A DNA stretch of 48,536 nucleotides, taken from NCBI RefSeq assembly GCF_018613155.1, contig NZ_JAGGQU010000053.1, positions 1 through 48,536 of the forward strand, read 5' to 3'. The position numbers and the translations under genes are program-made. The notes below the pieces were generated by a model, which had not been told where the DNA came from, made no database searches, and saw only the letters and a program-made list of their open reading frames with translations. Source of the stretch: Bacillus sp. ISL-55 (GTDB lineage Bacteria > Bacillota > Bacilli > Bacillales > Cytobacillaceae). Shown here in pieces: positions 31,750-40,111 of the stretch. Numbering within the stretch: position 1 is the first letter of the stretch; every line of letters begins with the position of its first letter.

Positions 31750-32241
31750 CTAAGTCAATTCTTTTTTCAACGAAATAATCCGCTGTAATTGTTCCTCTGC
31801 TTTTTTATCCGGAAAGGACGGATCTTTCATTCTCTCCCGAAGCTCGACCGCCTCAATAAAAATTTTATAATCACTAGAAACAATGAAGTCGTCATCAGGA
31901 TAATTCTTTTCCAATTTCTTATTGATTTCTTTCTCGATTCGCTTCATGCCGAACCGCTTCAAATGCTTGACCTTATAAGCCACCAATATGTCTTCTTTAC
32001 CTACGATGACTGCAACATCATAAATTTCATCAAGTGCAGCGATATCTTTCTTGACCTTCTTAGCCAGTTTGATATTCTTCTCATCAAGATCATTTGTCGC
32101 TCCTGGATCAGGATTGACTGACTGGATCATTGACTTCCTGCTATCAGGTGATGTTTTGCCAAATGAAGTACAGCCAGCAGCACCAGATCCAAGCAAAATT
32201 AAGATTCCCAAAATCTTTACAACATGTTTCATATTCATCAT
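31750..32241 (-). CDS. YhcN/YlaJ family sporulation lipoprotein
   Basis: A 163-residue lipoprotein with lipobox GAAGC (Cys 24). The C-terminal domain has the YhcN/YlaJ pattern: AKKVKKDIAALDEIYDVAVI, then the KKLEKNYPDDDFIVSSDYKI segment. It heads the operon, followed after 14 bases by spoVAC. A lipoprotein of this family in front of spoVAC is characteristic of spoVA2-type operons. Start ATG at 32241 or 32238 follows AAAGGG; the more upstream ATG at 32262 has no site. Confidence 0.88.
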   Translation of the reverse strand: MMNMKHVVKILGILILLGSGAAGCTSFGKTSPDSRKSMIQSVNPDPGATNDLDEKNIKLAKKVKKDIAALDEIYDVAVIVGKEDILVAYKVKHLKRFGMKRIEKEINKKLEKNYPDDDFIVSSDYKIFIEAVELRERMKDPSFPDKKAEEQLQRIISLKKELT

Positions 32242-32467
32242 TAATCCCTTTCTATGGTTCATCTGATAAAATTATTTTCCACGGCTGAAACCCAATTTAT
32301 GAATTTTTTAAAGCAGGTTACACTTCCAGTTAATGTAAAATAGATAATTACGCCTGTTTTGCAGTAAAAGTACTTCGGTGAGCTTAATAAGCCCTGTGAC
32401 TACTTTTCAATAAAATAAAGCTCTCTCTTATTGCTTTTTATAGCCTTCCCTATTTGACGTAATATAC

Positions 32468-32644
32468 GAACAAAAAGCGCAAGCGCCTTGTTCAACCCCG
32501 ACAAGCGCTGGAGGGACGCACAATGAAGTCGTTCTTTGACTTCAATGGGCGGCTCGAAGCGACTCGAGGGGCTAGGCGCTGGAGCTGGATTAAGAACACC
32601 ACAGGCAGTTATCCACACCTAAGTAATTTTATAATTTCCTTAAC
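32468..32644 (+). repeat. Mosaic intergenic repeat, copy 4 (short form)
   Basis: Core only: GAACAAAAAGCGCAAGCGCC head, one TGAAGTC / GACTTCA hairpin, GACTCGAGGGGCTAGGCGCT, and tail with DnaA box TTATCCACA at 32609-32617. It ends five bases before a terminator. The rest of 32242-32467 shows no gene; it holds the promoter of the spoVA-type operon, not identified with confidence. Confidence 0.9.
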
Positions 32645-32648
32645 AAAA

Positions 32649-32684
32649 AAAACGCCTGCCAGAAAGTTTGGCAGACGCTGTTTT
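32649..32684 (-). terminator. Terminator of the 41-aa gene
   Basis: AAAACGCCTGCCA / TGGCAGACGCTGTTTT, followed on the minus strand by TTTTTTTT. It overlaps the stop codon. Confidence 0.8.
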
Positions 32685-32808
32685 ATGCTTGTTTTTTCTT
32701 TTTCCCGCAGCCACAGCCACGTTTCTTACGCACTCGGCGGGTTGAAGCATTGCTTTTGGATACTGTAGAACCCTTGGTGCTTTTCGTATTTTGCTTTTCT
32801 TCCTCCAT
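32683..32808 (-). CDS. Small cationic protein with C-terminal CGCG motif, 41 aa
   Basis: A 41-residue protein, MEEEKQNTKSTKGSTVSKSN at the start and RRVRKKRGCGCGKKKKQA at the end. It is acidic only in the first five residues, then Ser/Thr-rich, then strongly basic around two cysteines. AAGGGG lies nine bases before ATG and a terminator follows, which supports a real gene. I do not know a family. The location between the spoVA-type operon and coat genes and the Cys/Lys composition are reminiscent of spore coat or spore core small proteins. Confidence 0.6.
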   Translation of the reverse strand: MEEEKQNTKSTKGSTVSKSNASTRRVRKKRGCGCGKKKKQA

Positions 32809-32896
32809 GAATACAACCCCTTCATTAAAGAGTCCATACGATAGTTTATGAACAAATCTTCAATGGAGTTCTGGACGGACTCACTAATTTAATATG

Positions 32897-33241
32897 TCAG
32901 TCTTTTATGAAATAATGCTGGATCACCGAAGCAATTCCCGCTATTGCCAGCACTGTGATGACTGGCATTGAAAAATGCGGTATCATTACATAGCCAGCAT
33001 ACAGGAAAGAAGTTGCCCAAATACCAGTGCACCAATGGCAGCTTAATAGCTCGCCTATCCAATATTTGAGTCCCTCCCCTTTTATTTCTATATAAGTTTC
33101 CGTACTCCCATCCTCCAATGTCTCCTCCACTATATCGTGGAATGGTGCTCGAAGGAATTCAGTGATTGTATCGTAAACAATCAGCCTGGTCAAACGAAAG
33201 CTCGCAAATACAAGAAGGCATAAATCCAACCAATTCCCCAT
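32897..33241 (-). CDS. yjcA: DUF1360 family sporulation protein YjcA
   Basis: A 114-residue membrane protein. Family marks are LVFASFRLTRLIVYDTITEF at the start and LLSCHWCTGIWATSFLY in the middle, the latter with a CxxC pair. The C-terminal half is hydrophobic. Bacillus subtilis YjcA is made in the mother cell and affects spore coat or lysozyme resistance. Position between coat genes and spoVIF agrees with synteny. No good ribosome site was resolved beyond the region just upstream of the ATG. Confidence 0.88.
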   Translation of the reverse strand: MGNWLDLCLLVFASFRLTRLIVYDTITEFLRAPFHDIVEETLEDGSTETYIEIKGEGLKYWIGELLSCHWCTGIWATSFLYAGYVMIPHFSMPVITVLAIAGIASVIQHYFIKD

Positions 33242-33445
33242 CCGCTACACCACCTGTGTTGAATCAAGTCAATACAGCTTATGCAGGGCAAATCCCTATG
33301 TATGGGCCCTTAGCCAGTCCGCTCCTGTCATCATTTTTTATAGGAAACCTGTTGAAAATTAGACAAACACCCACACCATTAGGAGGGCGATTCATATTCT
33401 ATTAAGGACAATAGGTCATATCAACTAAAAGGAGATGAACTTGTT

Positions 33446-33967
33446 ATGGGTTGCAAAGGTAAAAAACATGATGGCGACAACTGTGTATGCGAGGTCCTTC
33501 GTGCAGTAGCAGATGCTCAAGATGAAGTGGATGTAGACAATGATTGCGATGTCAGCTGCCACAAGTCTATCCAAGAATTACTTGCAGGCGCACAAACTCC
33601 AACGACGGATTTAGATACAATCCCACTAATTCTCTATTGCGGTGACTGCGCACCGTTCGAAGGGTTTGGAACTCGCCTCTTCACAAATCCAGGAGGTCAA
33701 CAACGACTTGATTGCTTCAAATCATTTTTCTTCCGTGTCACTTCTGTAGATGACAACTGCTGCGCAAAAGTTGAGTTGTTAGCAACACGTGGTGGTATGG
33801 GAGAAGGTATCGACACTCTATGTGAGCAAATCACAACTGGAGGATCCAGAAATGAATTCTACAGAACTGGCATCTGCATCACTATCGACTTGGACTGCTT
33901 CTGCGCTGTCACTTGCTTAGATCCTGTAGCTGCATTACCACTTTCTAGCCTTCCTGGAAATAACTGA
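33446..33967 (+). CDS. cotZ: Spore coat protein CotY/CotZ family
   Basis: A 173-residue cysteine-rich coat or crust protein with at least 14 cysteines. The N-terminus (CVCEVLRAVADAQDEV) and the later blocks IPLILYCGDCAPFEGFG, LDCFKSFFFRV and ICITIDLDCFCAVTCLDP match CotY/CotZ. It self-assembles through disulfides in the outermost spore layer. Only one family member is present here, whereas Bacillus subtilis has cotY and cotZ. AAGGAGATG lies before the ATG. Convergent with cotO, sharing a terminator. Confidence 0.92.
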   Translation: MGCKGKKHDGDNCVCEVLRAVADAQDEVDVDNDCDVSCHKSIQELLAGAQTPTTDLDTIPLILYCGDCAPFEGFGTRLFTNPGGQQRLDCFKSFFFRVTSVDDNCCAKVELLATRGGMGEGIDTLCEQITTGGSRNEFYRTGICITIDLDCFCAVTCLDPVAALPLSSLPGNN

Positions 33968-33987
33968 TCACTGCAGTCAGAAAAATC

Positions 33988-34011
33988 AGGCTTACCGTAA
34001 TTGGTAAGCCT
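33988..34011 (+). terminator. Bidirectional terminator between cotZ and cotO
   Basis: AGGCTTACC / GGTAAGCCT with 6-base loop, followed by ATTTTT on the plus strand and GATTTTT on the minus. Confidence 0.85.
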
Positions 34012-34015
34012 ATTT

Positions 34016-34474
34016 TTATAAACCTACCCTTTTTATATCGACCAAATCTTCTTTAAAGATGCTTACACTTTTCTTTCTTGGGCTGATCGAATGTATAAAC
34101 AAAACTTCTCCTTTCATTTCCATAAAGTACCCCGTATATGACCTTTCTATGGTAATGAATTCATATTTAACCTTAGCAACAGATGCCGGGACAAGCTTTA
34201 AATGTTTGACCTTTTCCTCGAGTGTATATTCATTGAAATTCCTCTTCCTTGGTGGGTCTGGGCTTTCTGTTTCATGAATTACTTCTTCTTCAGAATTTCC
34301 GTTTGCTTCGTAATCAACTTCATTTGTCTTTGAATTCTGTACTTGTAGATTCTCAGACATCTCTTCCCTATTATTAAAAGAAAAATTCTTTTGCATATCT
34401 GGTTGCGGTAGATCTATGTTTGGTTGATTAATGTAAAACAAAGGAGATTGCTTACGACTTCGTTTCCTCCCCAT
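34016..34474 (-). CDS. cotO: Spore coat protein CotO family
   Basis: A 152-residue protein recognised by its start MGRKRSRKQSPLFYINQPN and by position between cotZ and fabI, as in Bacillus subtilis (yjbX). The middle is low complexity and acidic; the C-terminal domain (KVKYEFITIERSYTGYFM) is ordered. CotO helps build the outer coat. It is shorter than the roughly 225-residue B. subtilis protein, mainly in the middle. Start at 34474 has GGAGG eight bases upstream and is preferred to the TTG/ATG further up. Confidence 0.8.
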   Translation of the reverse strand: MGRKRSRKQSPLFYINQPNIDLPQPDMQKNFSFNNREEMSENLQVQNSKTNEVDYEANGNSEEEVIHETESPDPPRKRNFNEYTLEEKVKHLKLVPASVAKVKYEFITIERSYTGYFMEMKGEVLFIHSISPRKKSVSIFKEDLVDIKRVGL

Positions 34475-34587
34475 ATTCGGCACCTCCAATAATTCGCTCA
34501 CCCTATATGTATGCGGTAGCCTAGGATGGGTGCCAGGCTCACTTTTTGAATTGTTTGTACAAACCCTTAAATCATTTTAAAAAAAAA

Positions 34588-34605
34588 GCCCGCACAATGG
34601 CGGAC
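34588..34605 (-). terminator. Terminator of fabI
   Basis: On the minus strand GTCCGC / GCGGGC (one wobble pair) followed by nine T. Confidence 0.85.
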
Positions 34606-34613
34606 GTGATTGA

Positions 34614-35381
34614 TTACAAGATATGAAACCCTGAGTCAACATGGATATTTTCACCAGTAATTCCTCGTGACATGTCGCTGAACAGGAATACTGCTGTGTC
34701 TCCAACTTCTTCAGGAGTTGTGTTGCGGCGGAGCGGAGCTCTTTCTTCGATTTCCTTTAAGATTGAATTAAAGTCACTTACACCTTTGGCAGATAGTGTA
34801 CGGATCGGTCCGGCTGAAATTGAGTTCACGCGGATGTTATCCTTCCCAAGGTCTGCTGCAAGGTAGCGGACACTTGCATCCAGGGAAGCTTTTGCTACTC
34901 CCATAACATTATAATTCGGAATCGCTCGTTCTCCTCCAAGGTAAGTCAAAGTAACGATACTTCCTCCTTCAGACATTAGTTCCTTCGCTTCCTTGGAAAC
35001 TGCTGTCAGTGAGTAAGCACTGATATTATGGGCTAACAGGAAGCCTTCGCGTGATACATTCATATAGTCCCCCTGGAGTTCCTCTTTGTTCGCAAATGCG
35101 ATACAGTGGGCAACACCAGAAATCGTGCCAACCGCTTCCTTGACCTCACGGAAGCATTTTGCAACATCTTCATCGCTCGTAACATCACATGGCAACACTA
35201 AATAACTCTGATCCAACGATTCAGCGAGCTCGCGTACACTTTTCTCCAGACGCTCTCCCGCATACGTGAAGATCAAATTCGCTCCCGCATTGTGAAGTGA
35301 CTGGGCAATCCCCCAGGCAATGCTTCGTTTATTGGCAACACCCATTACTACATATGTTTTTCCGTTCAATGAAAGAGTCAT
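34614..35381 (-). CDS. fabI: Enoyl-ACP reductase (NADH) FabI
   Basis: A 255-residue short-chain dehydrogenase-like enzyme that performs the last reduction of fatty-acid elongation. Residues: GVANKRSIAWGIA at 14-26 for the cofactor, Tyr 157 and Lys 164 forming the Y-x6-K catalytic pair (YNVMGVAK), Tyr 147, and SAGPIRTLSAKGV for the substrate loop. Length is normal. GGGGGAACG precedes the ATG. A FapR operator lies 33 bases upstream of the start, so malonyl-CoA controls expression. Confidence 0.96.
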   Translation of the reverse strand: MTLSLNGKTYVVMGVANKRSIAWGIAQSLHNAGANLIFTYAGERLEKSVRELAESLDQSYLVLPCDVTSDEDVAKCFREVKEAVGTISGVAHCIAFANKEELQGDYMNVSREGFLLAHNISAYSLTAVSKEAKELMSEGGSIVTLTYLGGERAIPNYNVMGVAKASLDASVRYLAADLGKDNIRVNSISAGPIRTLSAKGVSDFNSILKEIEERAPLRRNTTPEEVGDTAVFLFSDMSRGITGENIHVDSGFHIL

Positions 35382-35413
35382 TTCTACCGTTCCCCCAATG
35401 TTAATACAAGTTA

Positions 35414-35430
35414 TTAGTACCTAGTGCTAA
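35414..35430 (-). promoter_or_regulatory. FapR operator upstream of fabI
   Basis: TTAGTACCTAGTGCTAA closely fits the FapR palindrome TTAGTACC-n-GNTACTAA type found before fap regulon genes. A likely -10 (TAGAAT on the minus strand) lies just upstream, so bound FapR would block transcription until malonyl-CoA rises. Confidence 0.8.
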
Positions 35431-35462
35431 TTCTACACTATATTTGTTCATTTGAAAAGAAA

Positions 35463-35483
35463 AACCCGCCGAGAAGGCGGGTT
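35463..35483 (-). terminator. Terminator of the CPA2 antiporter gene
   Basis: AACCCGCC / GGCGGGTT with 5-base loop, followed on the minus strand by TTTCTTTTC. Confidence 0.85.
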
Positions 35484-35493
35484 AATGTTTCAA

Positions 35494-37347
35494 TTAGCAC
35501 CAAAAACAGAATTCAAGCTCACGCTTTAGCTCATCAACATACTCTTTTGAACCAGAGACAATCAGGCGGTCCTTCAGCCTCAACTCGGTATCACCATGAG
35601 GCACAATCGATTCATTTTCACGGAGGATACGGACAAAAATAACATCTCCGGTAAACGGGAATCGCCTTAGGGTCATTCCATCGAAGTGATCATTAAGCAT
35701 TCTTATTTCATGCAGGGAGTTTTCCTTGTTAGTCAGTATGTCCATGACTCCAGGCGATTCAATCATCACTTGAAGCAGTGATTCAGTTGAACGCAGCACC
35801 GAGAAGACTTCAATTCCCTCTCCTTGTACTTTGTCGGCAAGATCTGGACTTTCGATCCTGGCGATTACACGGTCAACACCATGCTCCTTCGCACTGACAG
35901 CAATCTTAGCATTCAAATCAGGGTCCCCGGTAGTGATGACAATGATATCCGCATCATACACTTCATGTTTTTCTATTGTTTCAATTTCATAATTCTCCAT
36001 CTCGATGATATTAAAAACTGATTCTGCAATTCGGTTATCCGCTTTTTCCTGTTTCGTATGAAATAGTACCGGATCGTACAATGAAGACTGCAAGTCTCGT
36101 GTAACAGGAAGGGTCATCTGGTTGGCGCCAATGAAGACCACTTTCACTTTCTTATCTTCGGCTTTTTCCTGCGGAAACAGCTTCTTGAATAAAATTGGTG
36201 TCAGAACGCTGGATATGACCGCAACGAGAATCAGCGTACCGCTCATTTCTGGAGTGATCATTTCCATTCTTTCACCGATTGTTGCCGCTGCAATGACTAG
36301 CGATAGTGTTGACGTCAGCAAAAATCCAGCTGCTAATACTGTTTTCGTATCATACCATTTTCTCAAAATATAGACCGGAATTACTTTAGATAAAAATAAC
36401 GCCAGCAACAATAGCGGAATCAGCATCAGGAGTTTTTTATCGCTGAATAAGGCCCAAATATCCAAATCAACCCCAACCATAACGAAAAAGATCGGGATTA
36501 AAAATCCATAGCCAAATGAATCAAGTTTGTGAACCATATCTTGGTCTGGTGCCAGAAGTGAAACAAGTACCCCGGCAAGGAAAGCTCCCAGGATGTTTTC
36601 AGCACCAACCGTTTCAGAAATCGCCACTAACAAGATAATCAATGCAAAGACCGCACGTGTACCTATTTGAGTTGTACCAGTGGAGAGAGCATTGATAAAT
36701 GTACGGTTTTTGAATATTTTACCAACGAAATACAAAGCAACTCCAGCTGCGAACAAAAGGAGGAGCAGCCATGTGTTTCCATCTCCGCCATCATAAAGGG
36801 AGACAAAGACAGCTAGGAGAATCATCGTAGCAAGATCTGCGATGACTGCCACCAATAAAATGATTTGACCTATATTTGTTTTCATTAAATGGGCGTCTTT
36901 AAGTGTTGGCACTACGACCCCAAGTGAAATTGTCGAAATAATCAGCGTCATTAGAAATACATTTTCGATAAAACCGGCAAGTACAAATAAATAAGACAAT
37001 CCTAGCGAAGCAATAAAAATGCCCAAAAAGATGATAGATGCAACGACAAATGTATTAGGTTCCTTTTTCGGTGTTGCCTTATTCTTTTTGCCACTTGTAA
37101 ATGCAGAAAAATCTATTTCCAAACCGCTCAGGAACATCAAGAACAGAAAACCTAATGTAGATAGGGTGCCAAGCCAGGCATCCTCATGAACGATATTGAA
37201 GCCACTTTTACCAATGATAAGGCCCATAATGATTTCTGCGACTACCACTGGTATAATGCTCAATTTTAAACGGTGAAGCAAAATTGGTGTCAGAAATGCA
37301 ACGATAATGACGATTACAAGTGAAGTAATCGATGCATGTTGTTCCAT
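35494..37347 (-). CDS. yjbQ: CPA2 family cation:proton antiporter with TrkA-N and TrkA-C domains (YjbQ-like)
   Basis: A 617-residue membrane protein. The first 380 residues form about 12 helices of the sodium/proton exchanger fold (LFLMFLSGLEIDF, SLGVVVPTLKDAHL, ENILGAFLAGVLVSLL, FFVMVGVDLD). A TrkA-N nucleotide-binding domain follows (VVFIGANQMTLPVTRDL; VITTGDPDLNAKIA) and a TrkA-C domain ends the protein (LRRFPFTGDVIFVRIL, GDTELRLKDRLIVSG). Probably potassium/proton exchange at the membrane. ATG at 37347 is chosen for its AAGGAGGG site six bases upstream. It follows mgtE by 18-24 bases and is likely cotranscribed. Confidence 0.9.
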   Translation of the reverse strand: MEQHASITSLVIVIIVAFLTPILLHRLKLSIIPVVVAEIIMGLIIGKSGFNIVHEDAWLGTLSTLGFLFLMFLSGLEIDFSAFTSGKKNKATPKKEPNTFVVASIIFLGIFIASLGLSYLFVLAGFIENVFLMTLIISTISLGVVVPTLKDAHLMKTNIGQIILLVAVIADLATMILLAVFVSLYDGGDGNTWLLLLLFAAGVALYFVGKIFKNRTFINALSTGTTQIGTRAVFALIILLVAISETVGAENILGAFLAGVLVSLLAPDQDMVHKLDSFGYGFLIPIFFVMVGVDLDIWALFSDKKLLMLIPLLLLALFLSKVIPVYILRKWYDTKTVLAAGFLLTSTLSLVIAAATIGERMEMITPEMSGTLILVAVISSVLTPILFKKLFPQEKAEDKKVKVVFIGANQMTLPVTRDLQSSLYDPVLFHTKQEKADNRIAESVFNIIEMENYEIETIEKHEVYDADIIVITTGDPDLNAKIAVSAKEHGVDRVIARIESPDLADKVQGEGIEVFSVLRSTESLLQVMIESPGVMDILTNKENSLHEIRMLNDHFDGMTLRRFPFTGDVIFVRILRENESIVPHGDTELRLKDRLIVSGSKEYVDELKRELEFCFWC

Positions 37348-37370
37348 CCTCATCCCTCCTTATTCGTTTA

Positions 37371-38750
37371 TTAAGTTAGATAACTCATAAAAGCAGTAGC
37401 AATCCCAAAATAAACCAAGATACTAATAATGTCATTTATAGTAGTGATGAACGGTCCGGATGCTACAGCCGGGTCAATTTTCAGCCTATGCATGAGCATG
37501 GGTATCAATGCACCAGCCAGTGTTGCTATGATCAATGTAATAAAAATAGATATACCAACTAATATCCCCAGAAATAATTCACCTTGCCAAAAATAGACGA
37601 CGAACGTGACCAGTATTCCGCAGATTGCTCCTGTTATAAGGCCAGTTCCTGCTTCCCTGAGGATAATGTTCCACTTGCTCTCTTTTTCAAGGTCACCAGT
37701 TGCAATTCCCCTGACAGCAACAGCCAGAGCCTGAGTCCCCGTATTCCCTGCCATTCCGGCGATCAAAGGAATGAAAACAGCTAATATTGCAACTTTATTC
37801 AAGGTTTCCTCGAACCTTCCGATCAAGCTTGCTGTGAACATGCCCAAAAAGAGAAGGATGATTAGCCATGGCAGCCTCTTTTTGGCAGCCGATAGCGGGT
37901 TTCGGTCTACCGTATCAAGATCAGCGATACCAGCTAGTTTTGAATAGTCATCTGACGCCTCTTCTTCCATGACGTCCATGATGTCATCAACAGTGATAAT
38001 CCCGAGAAGATGATTTTGAAAATCAACGACAGGAAGAGCGAGGAAATTATAATCTCGCATCATTCGTGCGACTTCCTCCTGATCCTCTCCAACAGAAACG
38101 GAAACAACTCGGTCATTCATAATCTCAGCAATCATCGTTTCATCATCGGCAACTATAAGATCACGCAATGAAATTACACCAGCCAGCCTTTTATCTTCAT
38201 CGACAACAAAGATATAATAAATAGTCTCAGCCTGGGGTGCTTCTTTTTTTAGAATATACATCGCCGACCGGACAGTTTGGTTGGCAGAAATCGCAATGAA
38301 TTCTGTCGTCATGATACTACCAGCTGTGTATTCCTCATAATGCAGCAAGCCCTTGATTTCCTGTGCTGCTTCAACATCCATGATCGTCAAATAACTGACG
38401 ACCTGGTCTTTATCAAGCTCATTCAGGACATCGACTGCGTCATCAGCATACATATTTGACAGCATATCTGCCGCATAATTAGGATTCATCTGGGCGAGTA
38501 CATCTTTAAAGTCCTCTTCATCTGCTTCTAGATTTTCAAATAAATCGGCCATTTCTTCGGGAGATAGAAAGTTATACACTTTCGCGCGCTCTTTATCATT
38601 AAGTTCCCCGAAAAAAGCTGCCTGATCATAAGGATGCAACTCTAAAAATTCATCACGAAAATCATCGATCTTCTCAGAGTAAAGTGCTTCCATCAGCAGC
38701 TCTGTATTAATCTGCTGCTTAGATGCCGTTTCTTGGCGTTCTTCAGACAT
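37371..38750 (-). CDS. mgtE: Magnesium transporter MgtE
   Basis: A 459-residue magnesium channel. The order is the N-domain (residues 20-130, FLSPEEMADLFENLEADEED), two CBS domains (GSIMTTEFIAISANQTV; VVSVSVGEDQEEVARMM), a plug helix, and five membrane helices with the pore signature GNTGTQALAVAVRG and PFITTINDIISI. Length normal. GGGGGTAAGGTGG precedes ATG. No M-box magnesium riboswitch consensus was seen upstream; instead the gap holds unusual inverted repeats. Likely same transcript as the antiporter downstream. Confidence 0.95.
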   Translation of the reverse strand: MSEERQETASKQQINTELLMEALYSEKIDDFRDEFLELHPYDQAAFFGELNDKERAKVYNFLSPEEMADLFENLEADEEDFKDVLAQMNPNYAADMLSNMYADDAVDVLNELDKDQVVSYLTIMDVEAAQEIKGLLHYEEYTAGSIMTTEFIAISANQTVRSAMYILKKEAPQAETIYYIFVVDEDKRLAGVISLRDLIVADDETMIAEIMNDRVVSVSVGEDQEEVARMMRDYNFLALPVVDFQNHLLGIITVDDIMDVMEEEASDDYSKLAGIADLDTVDRNPLSAAKKRLPWLIILLFLGMFTASLIGRFEETLNKVAILAVFIPLIAGMAGNTGTQALAVAVRGIATGDLEKESKWNIILREAGTGLITGAICGILVTFVVYFWQGELFLGILVGISIFITLIIATLAGALIPMLMHRLKIDPAVASGPFITTINDIISILVYFGIATAFMSYLT

Positions 38751-38832
38751 CCACCTTACCCCCTTTCCTTTATGTACATTTCATTATACTAGCATTTATT
38801 AATTTCTTTGTCTTTTATCTACTCTTTTTCAG

Positions 38833-38992
38833 GCTCTTTTCTCAAACTTTGCTGCTATTGAATACAAAATTGGTTTTAAGTGCCTTGTTCCTTCGTAAAG
38901 TTTACGCTTCTTATGAGAAAAGAGCATACAAACTTAATACCGACCTGCAAATTAGGTATATATTACGTTAAAATCGGCTTTAGGATTTTAAC
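38833..38992 (-). promoter_or_regulatory. Inverted repeats in the mgtE-prpE divergent gap
   Basis: GCTCTTTTCTCA (38833-38844) pairs perfectly with TGAGAAAAGAGC (38914-38925) across 69 bases, and GTTAAAATC / GATTTTAAC (38967-38992) makes a second hairpin. A TATAAT box for mgtE lies at 38783-38788 (minus strand), downstream of both, so they may lie in a longer leader or act on DNA. No gene or M-box found in 38751-39161. Confidence 0.4.
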
Positions 38993-39161
38993 ATCAGTGA
39001 TTAAGAAAACAACTTCTTCAATTAAAATTAATTGGGCAATATATGTTAAGATGCCAGCTTGTTTGACTACGGCCTTTTCTATTAACATTCCCTTTTTTGT
39101 TGTAAACTTGTCTTTTTTCCGACTTTCGTGAGGACTGAATTAAATAAAGGAGGAATACCAA

Positions 39162-39902
39162 TTGAACCTTGATATTATTGGCGATATCCATGGCTGTTAC
39201 GGTGAATTTGAAGAGCTCACCAAAAAACTTGGATACGAGTGGAGCACCGGCCTTCCAGTTCATCCTGATGGGCGGCACCTTGCTTTTGTCGGTGACCTGA
39301 CTGACCGTGGACCAGATTCATTAAAAACCGCAAATCTGGTTTGGGAATTAGTGGTGAATAAAAAATCCGCTTTCTATGTTCCCGGAAACCATTGCAATAA
39401 ACTTTACCGCTATCTTTTAGGGAATAAAGTCCAGACGACCCATGGACTTGAGACAACTGTTGCGGAGTTTATGTCATTGAGTTTAGAGCAGAAAAATGAG
39501 TTCCGTGAAAAATTCCTTCACTTATACGATTCTGCACCTTTATACCATGTCCTCGACCAGGGCCGACTTGTGATTGCCCACGCAGGGATCCGTGAAGACT
39601 ACATCGGGAAAAATAACTCTAAGGTAAAAACCTTTGTCCTTTATGGTGATATCACGGGGCAAAACAATCCGGACGGAACTCCTGTACGTCGTGATTGGGC
39701 AAGGAACTATCAAGGAAAAGCAACCATAGTTTATGGGCATACACCGGTCAAAAAACCGAGAGTACTCAATAATACGTACAATATTGATACAGGAGCTGTT
39801 TTTGGCGGCAATTTGACAGCATTGCGTTATCCTGAGATGGGACTTGTATCCGTTCCCTCCTCCATGCCTTTTGTGCCGGAAAAATTCAGGGAGATAAATT
39901 GA
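39162..39902 (+). CDS. prpE: Bis(5'-nucleosyl)-tetraphosphatase PrpE
   Basis: A 246-residue metallophosphoesterase matching PrpE (YjbP). Metal-binding blocks are visible: [14 protein letters not shown] at 5-19, [37 protein letters not shown] and YGHTPVKKP. It hydrolyses diadenosine tetraphosphate, and in Bacillus subtilis affects germination response. The start is a TTG with AAGGAGG nine bases before. Divergent from mgtE and followed by a mosaic repeat. Confidence 0.93.
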   Translation: MNLDIIGDIHGCYGEFEELTKKLGYEWSTGLPVHPDGRHLAFVGDLTDRGPDSLKTANLVWELVVNKKSAFYVPGNHCNKLYRYLLGNKVQTTHGLETTVAEFMSLSLEQKNEFREKFLHLYDSAPLYHVLDQGRLVIAHAGIREDYIGKNNSKVKTFVLYGDITGQNNPDGTPVRRDWARNYQGKATIVYGHTPVKKPRVLNNTYNIDTGAVFGGNLTALRYPEMGLVSVPSSMPFVPEKFREIN

Positions 39903-39914
39903 TACTCGTATTAA

Positions 39915-40032
39915 GAAAAGCGCAAGCGCCTTGATCAGCCCCGACAAGCGTTGGAGGGCCTGACAGTGAAGTCGCTCTTTGACTTCATTGGCAGGGCCGA
40001 AACGTCTCGAGGGGCTAGGCGCTGAGCTAGAC
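39915..40032 (+). repeat. Mosaic intergenic repeat, copy 5 (short, no DnaA-box tail)
   Basis: Head AAAAGCGCAAGCGCC, core hairpin TGAAGTC / GACTTCA, end CTCGAGGGGCTAGGCGCT. The A/T-rich tail with TTATCCACA is missing. It lies between prpE and the CAP-protein terminator. Confidence 0.85.
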
Positions 40033-40073
40033 ACTAATCTAAGTGAAAAATTTATCCTTTCTTATACAGTGAA

Positions 40074-40104
40074 AAAGCTAACCATAGCAATGATGGTTAG
40101 CTTT
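40074..40104 (-). terminator. Terminator of the CAP-domain gene
   Basis: AAAGCTAACCAT / ATGGTTAGCTTT with 7-base loop, followed on the minus strand by TTCACTG and preceded by A run; works in both directions. Confidence 0.8.
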
Positions 40105-40111
40105 CTCTGCT

